The notes: generated by a model not told the origin, from the letters alone. A stretch of 64,000 nucleotides of DNA from Vogesella sp. LIG4 (GCF_900090205.1 NZ_LT607802.1:1187215-1251214); one strand, 5' to 3'; positions 1 through 10,080 are shown, counted from the stretch's first letter. A program made the numbers and translations.

Positions 1-300
1 AAAGCACACGTAGTCGCCGGCCTGCATGCGGTAGCGCGCCTCGCCCAGCAGCAGCGTCAGCTCGCCATCCAGGATCAGCAGGTGTTCCTCCTCCTGCATG
101 TGGTAGTGCAGCGGGCAGGATTGCTTGCCGGGCGCCAGCTCCTCGCGGCTTACGCCCACGTGCTGCGCACCGCCGAATTCGCCCAGCTGTTGATAACGCA
201 GGCCGAAGCGGCTGCCCTGTTGATAACTGTCCCACGGCACGCTGTCGGCGGCGAACGGTTCGTAGGCGCCAATGGTGTTGCGGCTGGTTTTCTGCTCCAT
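1..300 (-). CDS. Cupin-domain protein, C-terminus beyond the window
   Basis: The minus strand is open from an ATG at 300 to the window edge, giving the first 100 residues of a small protein. Residues 60-80 carry a cupin metal-binding signature (His65, His67, Glu71 or Glu72, then a Gly near 79), the pattern of a one-domain Cupin_2 beta barrel. Such proteins are often metal-dependent enzymes or sugar/small-molecule binders, and the substrate cannot be inferred here. No signal peptide is visible, so it is probably cytoplasmic. A small lipoprotein gene lies just upstream on the same strand, 42 bases away, so the two may be co-transcribed. Confidence 0.75.
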   Translation of the reverse strand, partial: MEQKTSRNTIGAYEPFAADSVPWDSYQQGSRFGLRYQQLGEFGGAQHVGVSREELAPGKQSCPLHYHMQEEEHLLILDGELTLLLGEARYRMQAGDYVCF

Positions 301-342
301 ATATGGCTCCGTGGTCAAGGCCCGGTCTGTGCATCCCGGCGC

Positions 343-510
343 TTACTGCGCCGGGGAACTGTCGGTGTGCTGCTGCAGCTGCTGATTGTAGCTGTCCACC
401 TGCTGCTGCACCGCCTTGGCCTTGTCCAGATCCTGGCGCTGGCTTTCGGCGATCTTGCCGCTGGGGCCGCAGGCGGCAAGCAGCAGGCTGAGGAGAATGA
501 CGACGCGCAT
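343..510 (-). CDS. Small lipoprotein, 55 residues
   Basis: This short reading frame starts at an ATG (510) preceded by GGAGAG and encodes 55 residues. The N-terminus is a lipoprotein signal: a short basic start, a Leu-rich core and a lipobox ending LAAC with the lipidated Cys at residue 14. The mature part is only about 40 residues, Gln-rich and helix-prone. Lys follows closely after the Cys and there is no Asp at +2, so outer-membrane sorting is likely. I do not recognise a family; small entericidin-like or Lpp-like peptides have this form. The signal peptide and ribosome binding site make it a credible real gene despite its size. Confidence 0.6.
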   Translation of the reverse strand: MRVVILLSLLLAACGPSGKIAESQRQDLDKAKAVQQQVDSYNQQLQQHTDSSPAQ

Positions 511-694
511 GGTGCTCTCCGGCGGGTAGTGATGCCTGCGTTGTAGGCCAGGTCGCGGCGGGAGGAAAGCCCCAGGGGCGGCTCAGCATGGGGGCACTAC
601 CGCCTTCATGCCGGCATTGTGCAGCGCACTGCAGCGATTGATCCCGTTGACGTGCCGGGTGAGCGCAGCCGCCCCGGCAAAGCCTGGTGAATCA

Positions 695-1150
695 TCACCT
701 GGGCAGCGGGCACTGCGCGGGCGGGCCGGGCTGCTGCTGCGCCAGCAGCGCATCGGCCTGTGCCTGCTCGCCCTCGCTCAATTTGCGGTAGCCACGGCCA
801 TAGCGCCAGCCATAGCCCCAGCGGTAAGGCGTGAAAAAGTATGGCCCGCCGCCCAGGTGCACGCCAGTGAACATCAGCTCGGCAAGCTCGCGGCTGCCGC
901 TGGCCGCCAGCACGCAGCGGCGCAGGGCCTGATCTGCCTGTAGCCGTTGCTCGGCGCTGCCGCCGCGCCAGTAGGCCAGATCATGTGCCACGCAGCAGGT
1001 GCACCAGTCCGCCTTGCCGATCAGCGCCCGGTCCGGAAACAGGCTGCAGCCATCGGTGGTGAACGGCTGCAACGGTGCCTGGGTGGCACAGGCGGACAGC
1101 AGAACGGCACAGCTGGCAATCAGGGATTTGGCAGGGAATGTCATGCGCAT
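695..1150 (-). CDS. Lipoprotein with a phospholipase A2-like CCxxHD motif
   Basis: The 151-residue product begins with a lipoprotein signal (lipobox LLSAC, lipid Cys at about 21). Residues 34-64 hold a DGCSLFPD stretch followed by WCTCCVAHDLAYW. The CCxxHDxxY arrangement (Cys52, Cys53, His56, Asp57, Tyr60) resembles the catalytic helix of secreted phospholipase A2, where His acts as base. The C-terminal third is Tyr/Trp/Gly-rich around 102-122. I infer an exported, disulfide-containing envelope protein, possibly a lipase-like enzyme. The Ca2+-binding loop of classical PLA2 is not evident, so activity is uncertain. Two start codons (residues 1 and 3) are nearly equivalent. Confidence 0.65.
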   Translation of the reverse strand: MRMTFPAKSLIASCAVLLSACATQAPLQPFTTDGCSLFPDRALIGKADWCTCCVAHDLAYWRGGSAEQRLQADQALRRCVLAASGSRELAELMFTGVHLGGGPYFFTPYRWGYGWRYGRGYRKLSEGEQAQADALLAQQQPGPPAQCPLPR

Positions 1151-1280
1151 GCTCCAGGCGGGGGCCAGGGCAAGGTGCGCGTGCGGTGGTAGCGGGTCAA
1201 GCCGCGATGGCTAAACAATGGTGTGCATCGCGGCTGCCGCCGTGGCCGGCTTGGTGCTATGGTGGGCGCCTCGGCCAGGG

Positions 1281-1290
1281 TTGGCCGCAG
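1281..1290 (+). repeat. GTTGGCCGCA motif, example single copy
   Basis: This is one copy of the 9-10 base word found about 50 times in the window (see findings). It lies immediately before the ribosome binding site of the ChrR-like gene. Other single intergenic copies start near 10681, 17109, 24216, 38285, 39958, 46044, 46685, 50777, 56821 and 62605. Copies inside genes are mentioned with those genes. Confidence 0.8.
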
Positions 1291-1298
1291 GAGAGAGC

Positions 1299-1958
1299 AT
1301 GCTGCTACGAGCCGACATGACGCAACGCGCGCTGGTGCTGCCCGGCGACTACCAGTTCGTGGCCTCGCCGTTGCCCGGGGTGCAACGCATGATGCTGGAC
1401 CGGGTGGGCGGCGAAGTGGCGCGCGCCACCAGCATTGTCGATTACGCCCCCGGCGCCTGTTTTGACGCCCACGATCACGATGGCGGCGAAGAGATACTGG
1501 TGCTGTCCGGCGAGTTTGCCGACGAGCACGGCGTGTACCCGGCTGGCAGCTATCTGCGCAACCCGCCGGGCAGCCGCCACGCGCCGTATTCCCGTAGCGG
1601 CTGCCGGCTGCTGGTCAAGCTGCGGCAGTTTGCGCCGGACGATGCCGCCACGGTGCGTATCGATACCGCCAGCGCGCCGTGGCAGCCGGGGATGCATCCC
1701 GGCGTGCAGTTGCTGCCACTGCATCGGCATGGCGCCGAGCACACCGCGCTGTTGCGCTGGGCGCCCGGCACGCTGTTCCCGCTGCACAGCCACCCCGGTG
1801 GTGAAGAGATGCTGGTGCTGCAAGGCGTGCTCTGCGACGAAAACGGCTGCTACCCGGCCGGCAGCTGGCTGCGCAGCCCCTGTGGCAGTGCGCACACGCC
1901 GTATACCGGCCACGAGGGCGCTGTGATCTACGTGAAAGCGGGCCACTTGGCGGTGTGA
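1299..1958 (+). CDS. ChrR-like double cupin protein
   Basis: The product is 219 residues if translation begins at the ATG at 1299, which has AGGAGAGAG just upstream. A longer in-frame start at 1218 lacks such a site. Two tandem cupin repeats are visible, each with an HxHxGGEE-type metal motif (FDAHDHDGGEEILVLSG and FPLHSHPGGEEMLVLQG) and a following PAGSWLR-like strand. This is the Cupin_7 / ChrR family, whose namesake is the zinc-binding anti-sigma factor of ECF sigma factors. No ECF sigma gene is adjacent and there is no N-terminal anti-sigma zinc domain, so it is more likely a stand-alone metal-binding cupin or enzyme. It is flanked by convergent TauE. Confidence 0.75.
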   Translation: MLLRADMTQRALVLPGDYQFVASPLPGVQRMMLDRVGGEVARATSIVDYAPGACFDAHDHDGGEEILVLSGEFADEHGVYPAGSYLRNPPGSRHAPYSRSGCRLLVKLRQFAPDDAATVRIDTASAPWQPGMHPGVQLLPLHRHGAEHTALLRWAPGTLFPLHSHPGGEEMLVLQGVLCDENGCYPAGSWLRSPCGSAHTPYTGHEGAVIYVKAGHLAV

Positions 1959-1980
1959 TGCGGCAGCCCGGCGCCGCCGC

Positions 1981-2739
1981 TCAACCCAGCCAGCAGCTCA
2001 GGCCGGCGGTCAGCCACAGCATCAGCGCGAACAGCTGACGCAGCCGCGGCTGTGGCAGGCGGTAGGCCAGCGCCACGCCAGGCGACACGGTGAACAGCCC
2101 GCCCAGCGCCAGGCACAGCCCCAGCGGCCAGTCCACCGCGCCTGCGCGGCCATAGCTGGCCAGCGCCACCAGAGCCCCCGGCAGTACCAGCGCCAGTGCC
2201 AGGCCCTGCGCCTCGGCCTGCGCTTTGCCGAAGCCGCGCACCAGGATGGGCGCCGCCACGATGCCGGCGCCCACGCTGAAGAAACCGGCGCAGGCGCCGC
2301 CCACCAGCCCCACGCCGGGCAGGTAGCGGGCGGGCCACGGCTGCTGCGTGGCGCGCTGCGGCCGTGGCCGCGACTCGCGCCAGAAATAGCCGCCCAGCAG
2401 CAGCAGAAAGCCGGCAAAGATCTGCCGCAACAGCGTCTTGTCCAGCCCCAGCGCCAGGTGCGCGGCCAGCCAGGTGGCCAGCACCGACAGCGCGCCGATG
2501 CGCAGCGCCAGCGACAGCGGGAACGGGCTGCGCTGGCGGTAGCGCCAGAACGCCAGCAGCACATTGGGTACCATCATCACCAGCGCCGTGCCCTGCGCCA
2601 TGGTCTGATCCAGGCCGTAGGCAGCGCCCAGTAGCGGTATCGCCAGAATGCCGCCGCCGATGCCCAGCAGGCCACCCACCCCGCCCAGTACCGCGCCCAG
2701 CAGCAATGCGGCCAACGTTGTCACTGCGCCCAGATGCAT
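1981..2739 (-). CDS. TauE/SafE family sulfite/anion exporter
   Basis: This 252-residue integral membrane protein has about seven or eight hydrophobic segments. Near the N-terminus is the Gly-rich GGLLGIGGGILAIPLL motif typical of the TauE/SafE (DUF81) family. A second Gly/Ala-rich GFFSVGAGIVAAPIL motif in the middle reflects the internal duplication of this fold. Members export organosulfur compounds, sulfite or sulfoacetate; substrate cannot be told here. The gene is divergent from a LysR regulator at 2837, with a 97-base shared promoter region, so control by that regulator is likely. One uptake-like motif lies inside the start of the gene (2707-2715). Confidence 0.85.
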   Translation of the reverse strand: MHLGAVTTLAALLLGAVLGGVGGLLGIGGGILAIPLLGAAYGLDQTMAQGTALVMMVPNVLLAFWRYRQRSPFPLSLALRIGALSVLATWLAAHLALGLDKTLLRQIFAGFLLLLGGYFWRESRPRPQRATQQPWPARYLPGVGLVGGACAGFFSVGAGIVAAPILVRGFGKAQAEAQGLALALVLPGALVALASYGRAGAVDWPLGLCLALGGLFTVSPGVALAYRLPQPRLRQLFALMLWLTAGLSCWLG

Positions 2740-2836
2740 GCCTGCTCCCTTTTCATCGTGTGAGCGGGCAGTGTATAGCGGCTATCCGTGGCTATAATTT
2801 CGCCATAAACAAGCCATTCTTGATCTGAGCGTAACA

Positions 2837-3745
2837 ATGGACCCGGTCGCCGACCTCGCCTTCTTCAGCCGCCTGATGCAGTGCGGCAGCCTTACCGCCA
2901 CCGCCCAGCAGCTGGGCATCACTCCGCCTGCCGTCAGCCGGCGGCTGGCTGCGCTGGAGCAGCGGCTGGGTGTGCGCCTGGTCAACCGCACCACGCGCAC
3001 GCTGGCACTTACCGCGGAGGGCGAACGCTACCTGGCGCGTGGCCGGCCGCTGCTGGCGGAGCTGCTGGAGCTGGAAAACGAGCTGAGCGCCGCCAGTGCC
3101 GCACCGCAGGGCCTGCTGCGCGTCAACGCCACGCTGGGCTTTGGCCGCCGCCACATCGCCCCGGCGGTATCGGCCTTCGTGCGCGCCTACCCGCAAGTGC
3201 AGGTGCAACTGCAGCTGAGCGACCGCATGCCGGCGCTGAGCGAAGGCAGCTTCGATGTGAGCATCCGCTTTGGCGCGCCGCCGGATGCGCGCATCGTGGC
3301 ACGGCGCATCGCCGCCAACCGCCGCATCCTGTGCGCATCACCCGCCTACCTGGCGCAGCACCCGGCACCGGCCGAGCCGGCCGACCTGCGCGCGCTGGAC
3401 TGCATCGTGGTGCGCGAGAACGACGATATCTGGGGCAACTGGGTGCTGCACAACGGCAGCCAGGTGCAAACGGTGAAGGTAGCCGGCCCGCTGTCCAGCA
3501 ACGATGGCGAAACCGCGGTGCACTGGGCGCTGGACGGCCACGGCGTGCTGCTGCGCTCGCTGTGGGATGTCACGCCCTATCTGCACAGCGGCCGCCTGCG
3601 CCAGCTGCTGCCGGCGTGGAGCGGCGCGCCGGCCGACATCTGGGCGCTGTACCCGCCGCGGCTGGGCTTGTCCGCCCGGGTGCGCTGCTTTGTGGATTTC
3701 CTGAGCGAGCACTTTGCCGCCGCCGCCAACTGGCAAGGAGCGTAG
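2837..3745 (+). CDS. LysR-family transcriptional regulator
   Basis: The 302-residue protein has an N-terminal winged helix (residues 5-60) with the LysR pattern: a leading hydrophobic segment, LTATAQQLGITPPAVSRRLAAL as recognition helix region, then LVNRTTRTLALTAEG. A periplasmic-binding-like co-inducer domain fills the remainder (about 90-295). The sequence resembles the CrgA/AaeR-like branch of the family. It is transcribed away from the TauE exporter gene and probably controls it and itself. The effector is unknown. It ends 15 bases before a perfect 20-base palindrome at 3760-3779. Confidence 0.9.
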   Translation: MDPVADLAFFSRLMQCGSLTATAQQLGITPPAVSRRLAALEQRLGVRLVNRTTRTLALTAEGERYLARGRPLLAELLELENELSAASAAPQGLLRVNATLGFGRRHIAPAVSAFVRAYPQVQVQLQLSDRMPALSEGSFDVSIRFGAPPDARIVARRIAANRRILCASPAYLAQHPAPAEPADLRALDCIVVRENDDIWGNWVLHNGSQVQTVKVAGPLSSNDGETAVHWALDGHGVLLRSLWDVTPYLHSGRLRQLLPAWSGAPADIWALYPPRLGLSARVRCFVDFLSEHFAAAANWQGA

Positions 3746-3759
3746 GCGCGGCTTGGCCT

Positions 3760-3779
3760 TGCGGCCAACGTTGGCCGCA
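3760..3779. terminator. Inverted pair of GTTGGCCGCA, probable bidirectional terminator
   Basis: The sequence TGCGGCCAACGTTGGCCGCA is a perfect palindrome made of two head-to-head copies of the recurrent motif. It sits between the convergent LysR and DUF3224 genes, where a bidirectional terminator is expected. No long T tract follows, so termination strength is uncertain. Confidence 0.5.
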
Positions 3780-3787
3780 AGCCAGCG

Positions 3788-4177
3788 TCAAAGCTGGTAG
3801 TCGAAGCGGTAGTGGTGCAGGCCGTCCACGATGTCGATGGCCATGGTGCCGCTGAGCCCGGCCAGCTCGCCGCTGGCCGAATCCGGCACCACCGTCAGCG
3901 TCAGGCTCTTCTCGCCGCGCGTCATCACTCCGTTGTGCTGCAGCAGGAAACTGCCCTGCCGCCCCGCCAGGCTGCCCTGCACCTGTTCGATGGCGACGTA
4001 GCCGGCAGAACCCGGCGTGGGGGTGATGGCGCTAAGCATCTCGCCACGGCTGCTGCCGCTGAGATCGCCGCTGAATTCCTTCTCGATGGCCAGGCGCCCC
4101 AGCTGCATGGCGTCGGTGCCCTGATGAAAAATCACCAGCGGCGTGAGTTTGACGTTGAACGTACCGATTGCCTGCAT
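3788..4177 (-). CDS. DUF3224 family protein
   Basis: I chose the ATG at 4177, preceded by AGGAGA, giving 129 residues; the upstream in-frame ATG at 4246 would overlap the neighbour. The sequence starts MQAIGTFNVKL and has the alternating short strands of a small lipocalin-like beta barrel, matching the DUF3224 family (about 130 residues). Repeated features include GxLSGSSRGEML, a YVAIEQVQGSL strand and a C-terminal IVDGLHHYRFDY strand. These proteins are cytoplasmic and functionally uncharacterised. The gene lies 38 bases downstream of the DUF4019 gene on the same strand and may share its transcript. Confidence 0.75.
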   Translation of the reverse strand: MQAIGTFNVKLTPLVIFHQGTDAMQLGRLAIEKEFSGDLSGSSRGEMLSAITPTPGSAGYVAIEQVQGSLAGRQGSFLLQHNGVMTRGEKSLTLTVVPDSASGELAGLSGTMAIDIVDGLHHYRFDYQL

Positions 4178-4215
4178 GCTGCTGTCTCCTGTGGGGGGCG
4201 CGGCCCTGCCCGGCC

Positions 4216-4635
4216 CTAGTTGACAAAGTAGCCGGAAATCCGCCAACTGCCATCCGCTTCTCGCTGTGGTGTTACTGTTTCGATGGCTTCTGCACGGTTA
4301 TCGAAACGGGCACGGTACTGGATGACCACGTAGTCGCCGGGTGGCGCGCCTGGCAAGGTACGGGCTGGCACGGTGGATTGGAGAGTGCGCGCCTGCAGCT
4401 TGCCCAGCGGGCTGCGGGCGCTGTGCAGTGCGTCCAGCCACTGTTGCTGGCTGATGGATGCTTTGAACAACGCGGCGGCCTGCTGCCAGCTGGCGGCAAA
4501 GTCGTTGCTGTCGATCAGCGCGAGCCAGGCGCGGGCGGCGGTATCGGCCGCCTCTGTGTCGGGAGTGCTGGCAGCGTGGGCGGCATTGGCGCACAGGCAG
4601 CCTGCCAGCAGGGCGGGTAAGAGTCGGCGTTTCAT
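4216..4635 (-). CDS. DUF4019 periplasmic protein
   Basis: With the ATG at 4635 the product is 139 residues and begins with a clear Sec signal peptide (MKRRLLPALLAGC... ending AHAA near residue 22). The mature domain (ARAWLALIDSNDFAASWQQAAALFK, then a GDYVVIQYRARFDNRAEAIETVTP strand region and a closing WRISGYFV) matches the DUF4019 family, a small NTF2-like secreted fold. Function is unknown. A longer in-frame start at 4758 would hide the signal peptide and is rejected. It is upstream of the DUF3224 gene and followed at its own 5' side by a terminator shared with rlhA. Confidence 0.75.
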   Translation of the reverse strand: MKRRLLPALLAGCLCANAAHAASTPDTEAADTAARAWLALIDSNDFAASWQQAAALFKASISQQQWLDALHSARSPLGKLQARTLQSTVPARTLPGAPPGDYVVIQYRARFDNRAEAIETVTPQREADGSWRISGYFVN

Positions 4636-4786
4636 GCGGCGGATTCCGGTGCTGTTGCGCGTGGGAGCGCGGGTGGAGGAAATGGCGCCACCATAACCGA
4701 ATCCGCTGGCCCGCTCCATTCTGTTGGCATTTTTATTGATGGCGGGTTCGCTACTCACGCCCTACGTGAATAATCGTCTGCAAAGC

Positions 4787-4816
4787 ACAAGGGCAAGCCG
4801 TATGGCTTGCCCTTGT
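4787..4816. terminator. Intrinsic terminator of rlhA
   Basis: A 13-base perfect stem (ACAAGGGCAAGCC paired with its complement, loop GTAT) lies 50 bases past the rlhA stop. On the minus strand it is followed by GTGCTTTG rather than a clean T run. A second palindrome (4838-4857) made of two uptake-like motifs lies between it and the gene. Confidence 0.65.
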
Positions 4817-4837
4817 CGTTTGCTGCGGGAGAACGGA

Positions 4838-4857
4838 TGCGGCCAACGTTGGCCGCA
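4838..4857. repeat. Palindrome of two GTTGGCCGCA copies
   Basis: This is the same perfect 20-base palindrome as at 3760, located 10 bases after the rlhA stop codon. It can form a GC-rich hairpin in the rlhA mRNA tail and may add to termination. Confidence 0.6.
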
Positions 4858-4867
4858 AGCCATGCCC

Positions 4868-6853
4868 TTACTGCGGCCGCTGCTTGAAAAAGGTAATCGG
4901 TGCGCTGGCCGGGATATCGCTCGGCGGCGCCGATTTCAAGATGTGCTTCTTCATCTTGCCCATCACGTGCATTTCGCACGGGCGGCATTCGAATTTCAGC
5001 GTGTAGGTCTCGTCGCCGGTTTTCAGGATCATCGGGTCGGCGCGCACCTGGCCCATCACCCCCTTCACGCCCTTGGCCTGCTTGGGGCACAGGTTGTAGG
5101 AGAAGCGCAGGCAGTGCTTGGTGATCATCAGCGAGACCTCGCCCTCTTCCTGGTGCGCTTCGTAGGCCGGCTCGATCACTTCCACGCCGTGCTGCTTGTA
5201 GAAATCCCAGGCCAGCGCGTTGTAGACGTTGGCGAGGTAGCTCAGGTTCTGTTCCGGGTAGGCCACGGGCGGTTCCACCGCGGCCTTGCGCGGCTGGCGC
5301 GGCCAGGCGGCCACGCGTGCAGCCTCCAGTTTTTCCACCGCTTCGCGGCGCAGGCCGTTGATTACCGAGGCCGGCACAAACCACGGCTGGCTGAGTGTGA
5401 GTGCCACATCGTGTGCCTGGAACATGGTATTGCCGAGCTTGGCCACCGCTTCGCGCAGGCTGGCCTCGGCGCGGGCGGCGTCCTTGGCCGGCTCCAGTGC
5501 CATGTTGGCCGCAGCGCTGGCGCTGCAGCCGTCGGCGTCGGTCAGGGTCAGCGTCAGGCCGTCCGCGTTGTCGGCCAGCGTGGCCCACACGCCCACGCGA
5601 CGTTCGGCGGATTTCTTCAGCAGCGCCAGCTCCCAGGCGTGGTCGCGGTTGCGGCTGATGTCGGTGCCGGGCTTGAGGCCGGCCAGCAGCGCCGGGTCGT
5701 TGGGTTCGCAGCGCCACAGCAACAGGCCGCCGGGCGCCTTGCCCACCTGTTTCACGGTGTTGAGCTGCATGCCCACCACTTCGCGTTTCTTCATGAAGTT
5801 GATGCCGTCGCCGTTGCTCATCTGTTCGCTGGTGGCGATCTCCACCCAGCCCTCGCCCACCTGGTGCACGCTGCCGAGGGCAATGCCGACGAACTTGGGC
5901 GAATCGAAGGCGCCGATGTCCTGCTTGCGGCCGGTGGCGAAGTAGTCGGTGGCGCCGCGGTGGAAGGTTTTGTCCGGGTTGGGCGTGAAGAAGATTTCGC
6001 TGCTGCCGCTGGCTGCCGGGGCCAGCTCCGGGCGGCGCTCGAAGATTTCGTCCAGTAGCAGGCGGTAGTGGGCGGTGATGTTCTTCACATAGCTCACGTC
6101 CTTGTAGCGGCCTTCGATCTTCAGCGAGCGCACGCCGGCGTCCAGCAGCGCTTCCAGGTTGTTGCTCTGGTTGTTGTCCTTCATCGACAGCAGGTGCTTG
6201 TCGAAGGCCACCACGCCGCCTTTTTCGTCGGTCAGCGTGTACGGCAGGCGGCAGGCCTGCGAGCAGTCGCCGCGGTTGGCACTGCGGCCGGTGTCGGCAT
6301 GGCTGATGAAGCACTGGCCGGAGTACGCCACGCACAGCGCGCCGTGGATGAAGTATTCGATGGCGGCCGGGTCGGCGCCTTCGGCCACGGTCTGCGCGAT
6401 CTTGGCGATCTGCGGAATGGTCAGCTCGCGCGCCAGCACGATCTGGCTGAAGCCGGCATCGGACAGGAAGCGCGCCTTCTCCGGGCTGCGGATGTCGCAC
6501 TGGGTGGAGGCATGCAGCTGGATCGGCGGCAGATCCATGCGCAGGATGCCCATATCCTGCACGATCAGCGCGTCCACGCCGGCGTCGTACAGTTGCCAGA
6601 TCAGCTTGCGCGCCGCGTCCAGCTCGGCATCGTGCAGGATGGTGTTGAGGGTGGTGAAGATGCGCGCATGGTAGCGGTGGGCGAATTGCACCAGGGAGGC
6701 GATATCTTCCACGCTGTTGCAGGCGTTGTGCCGCGCGCCAAAGCTGGGGCCGCCGATATACACCGCGTCGGCGCCGTGCAGGATGGCCTCGCGGCCGATG
6801 TCGGCGTTCTTGGCGGGGGACAGCAGCTCTACCTGGTGCGGCAACAGACTCAT
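4868..6853 (-). CDS. rlhA: U32 peptidase-family 23S rRNA C2501 hydroxylase RlhA
   Basis: The 661-residue length and content match E. coli RlhA (YdcP), which introduces 5-hydroxycytidine at C2501 of 23S rRNA, rather than the shorter TrhP/YegQ. The N-terminal U32 TIM-barrel core (residues 5-290) includes VELLSPAKN, the AVYIGG strand and a Cys-rich section (FIHGALCVAYSGQCFIS... GDCSQACRLPY) of the U32 signature. The C-terminal part ends with a Cys-containing FECRPCEMHVMGKMKKH segment. The adjacent start and terminator suggest a monocistronic unit. A uptake-like motif copy lies inside the gene at 5505-5513. Family assignment is firm; the RlhA rather than paralogue call rests on length and order. 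Confidence 0.8.
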   Translation of the reverse strand: MSLLPHQVELLSPAKNADIGREAILHGADAVYIGGPSFGARHNACNSVEDIASLVQFAHRYHARIFTTLNTILHDAELDAARKLIWQLYDAGVDALIVQDMGILRMDLPPIQLHASTQCDIRSPEKARFLSDAGFSQIVLARELTIPQIAKIAQTVAEGADPAAIEYFIHGALCVAYSGQCFISHADTGRSANRGDCSQACRLPYTLTDEKGGVVAFDKHLLSMKDNNQSNNLEALLDAGVRSLKIEGRYKDVSYVKNITAHYRLLLDEIFERRPELAPAASGSSEIFFTPNPDKTFHRGATDYFATGRKQDIGAFDSPKFVGIALGSVHQVGEGWVEIATSEQMSNGDGINFMKKREVVGMQLNTVKQVGKAPGGLLLWRCEPNDPALLAGLKPGTDISRNRDHAWELALLKKSAERRVGVWATLADNADGLTLTLTDADGCSASAAANMALEPAKDAARAEASLREAVAKLGNTMFQAHDVALTLSQPWFVPASVINGLRREAVEKLEAARVAAWPRQPRKAAVEPPVAYPEQNLSYLANVYNALAWDFYKQHGVEVIEPAYEAHQEEGEVSLMITKHCLRFSYNLCPKQAKGVKGVMGQVRADPMILKTGDETYTLKFECRPCEMHVMGKMKKHILKSAPPSDIPASAPITFFKQRPQ

Positions 6854-6977
6854 GAATACTTCCTGCGGTGGGTGGTGGGGTGAAGGGGCGGAAGTATAGC
6901 GGAATCAGTGGCTTAGGTGTAGCCGCCCGCATTGCCGCCGCGAGCGCCGGCGGCAGGCGGACGCCGTGTGGAAAAGA

Positions 6978-7292
6978 TCAGCTCAGCAGGCGGAAGATTT
7001 CCCAGTGCTGGGTACCGGAAACCACGTGTGGTTCCAGCTGTCGGCTCCAGGCGGCGTGGGCGTCCAGGGTGGCCAGCTTGGCCCAGGCGGCTTCCAGCTC
7101 GGCCAGGCTGCCAACGGTGATTTCGGACTGGATGGTGGATTCCCTGGCGCCGATCGAACCGGTCAGCAGGCGCACGCGGTCTTCGCTCCAGCCTATTTGT
7201 GAACCGATTTCCTGTAACCAGTGATGCATCTGCGCCAGCACTTCGGCCTTGTGGCCGAAACGGGCTTCGATACTCCAGCGGGCGATGAACAT
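6978..7292 (-). CDS. Hypothetical protein, dimeric alpha/beta-barrel-like
   Basis: Starting at the ATG at 7292 (GGAGTAGCC upstream) the product is 104 residues beginning MFIARWSIEARFGHK. The pattern (an initial strand, amphipathic helix, then strands with LTGSIGARESTIQSEITV and a final helix-strand) resembles small stand-alone dimeric alpha+beta barrel proteins of the NIPSNAP/ABM type, but I cannot name a family with certainty. No signal peptide or membrane segment is present. An in-frame upstream ATG at 7403 would add 37 low-complexity residues and is unlikely. It appears monocistronic. Confidence 0.55.
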   Translation of the reverse strand: MFIARWSIEARFGHKAEVLAQMHHWLQEIGSQIGWSEDRVRLLTGSIGARESTIQSEITVGSLAELEAAWAKLATLDAHAAWSRQLEPHVVSGTQHWEIFRLLS

Positions 7293-7473
7293 GGTGGCTA
7301 CTCCTGTCAGAACAGGGCATGCCGGAAGCGCGCGGTCAGCAGCTGCCGCTGCAGCGCGGAGGCTGTTGGGCGGCCGTGTTGCAAGGTAGCCGGGCCGGCG
7401 CACGCGGGGGCGCGTGCGCGCATGCCTGGTGGGTGTAACCCAGCATAGACCATGACCGGGCGGCTGGCTGGCC

Positions 7474-7704
7474 TCAGCTGCTGAGCAGGTTGGCCAGTGC
7501 GTCCACTGCTTCCGCCCACTCGGCGTCTTCGTCCAGCGCCTGCTTCAGGAACGATGACTGCGAGCGGTTCCAGAACGGGGCATCCTCGATGGCGGTTTCG
7601 TGCGGCAGCGGGTGGCTGGCGATGAAGGCGCGGATGGCGGGGGGCTCGGCCGGCAGGCCCAGTTGCTGGAACAGGCCCGGCAGATCGTGGTGGCTGGTAT
7701 CCAT
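7474..7704 (-). CDS. DUF2789 family protein
   Basis: From the ATG at 7704, which has AAAGGAGAG upstream, the product is 76 residues. The sequence MDTSHHDLPGLFQQLGLP, followed by IRAFIASHPLP and a closing acidic DEDAEWAEAVDALANLLS helix, matches the DUF2789 family of roughly 75-residue cytoplasmic proteins. The function is unknown. The longer frame to 8034 would run through the thiC terminator and is not coding. Confidence 0.8.
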   Translation of the reverse strand: MDTSHHDLPGLFQQLGLPAEPPAIRAFIASHPLPHETAIEDAPFWNRSQSSFLKQALDEDAEWAEAVDALANLLSS

Positions 7705-7815
7705 GCTGCTCTCCTTTGGCAACGTGTTTTGTTGGTGATGTGACTGTGCAACGATTTGTCTGTGCAGCATAGACTGCAGCAACGGATGTAGCAGCGCAAT
7801 TGGCATCGCCGGTGA

Positions 7816-7983
7816 GTAATACGTCGCTGCCGTGTAGCTGGGTGTGAGCAATGCCGCGCCGCCGGCAGCCTGCCCGACTACGGCAAGCTGTGCAGCGATG
7901 GCGACCTGAAAAACCTGCACGCCTGCGACTGGTTCCACGCGCTGCTGGAGGAGGTACGCCAGCAGGAATTCAGCCGGCAGTGA
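7816..7983 (+). pseudogene. Possible 3' remnant of a lost gene
   Basis: Between DUF2789 and thiC there is an open stretch in one plus frame ending in TGA at 7981. Its last 40 codons read like genuine protein (LPDYGKLCSDGDLKNLHACDW and then an amphipathic helix ending SRQ). There is no plausible start codon or ribosome binding site and a stop lies just upstream at 7813. The codon use and composition resemble the coding neighbours more than the surrounding spacer. I infer the tail of a gene removed by deletion; the parent family is not recognised. Confidence 0.35.
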
Positions 7984-8006
7984 GCCGTTGCGCCTTTGGC
8001 AAATAA

Positions 8007-8041
8007 AAAAGGTTGGCCGCAAGCTTGCGGCCAACCTTTTG
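8007..8041. terminator. Bidirectional intrinsic terminator built from two uptake-like motifs
   Basis: An A run, GGTTGGCCGCAAGC and its exact complement, and a T run form a long perfect stem centred at 8023/8024. It holds one copy of TTGGCCGCA on each arm (8013-8021 and 8026-8034). It lies 34 bases beyond the thiC stop and has the stem-plus-U-tract form of a rho-independent terminator in both directions. Confidence 0.85.
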
Positions 8042-8055
8042 TTTCATGTGAAACG
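8040..8055. other. Degenerate parS-like site
   Basis: TGTTTCATGTGAAACG differs from the parS consensus TGTTTCACGTGAAACA at two positions, one in the core. It is listed because two perfect-core sites occur at 11697 and 34603. On its own it would be weak. Confidence 0.35.
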
Positions 8056-8074
8056 GTAAATCAGGAACGCGGCA

Positions 8075-10075
<2,001 letters not shown>

Positions 10076-10080
10076 TCACG

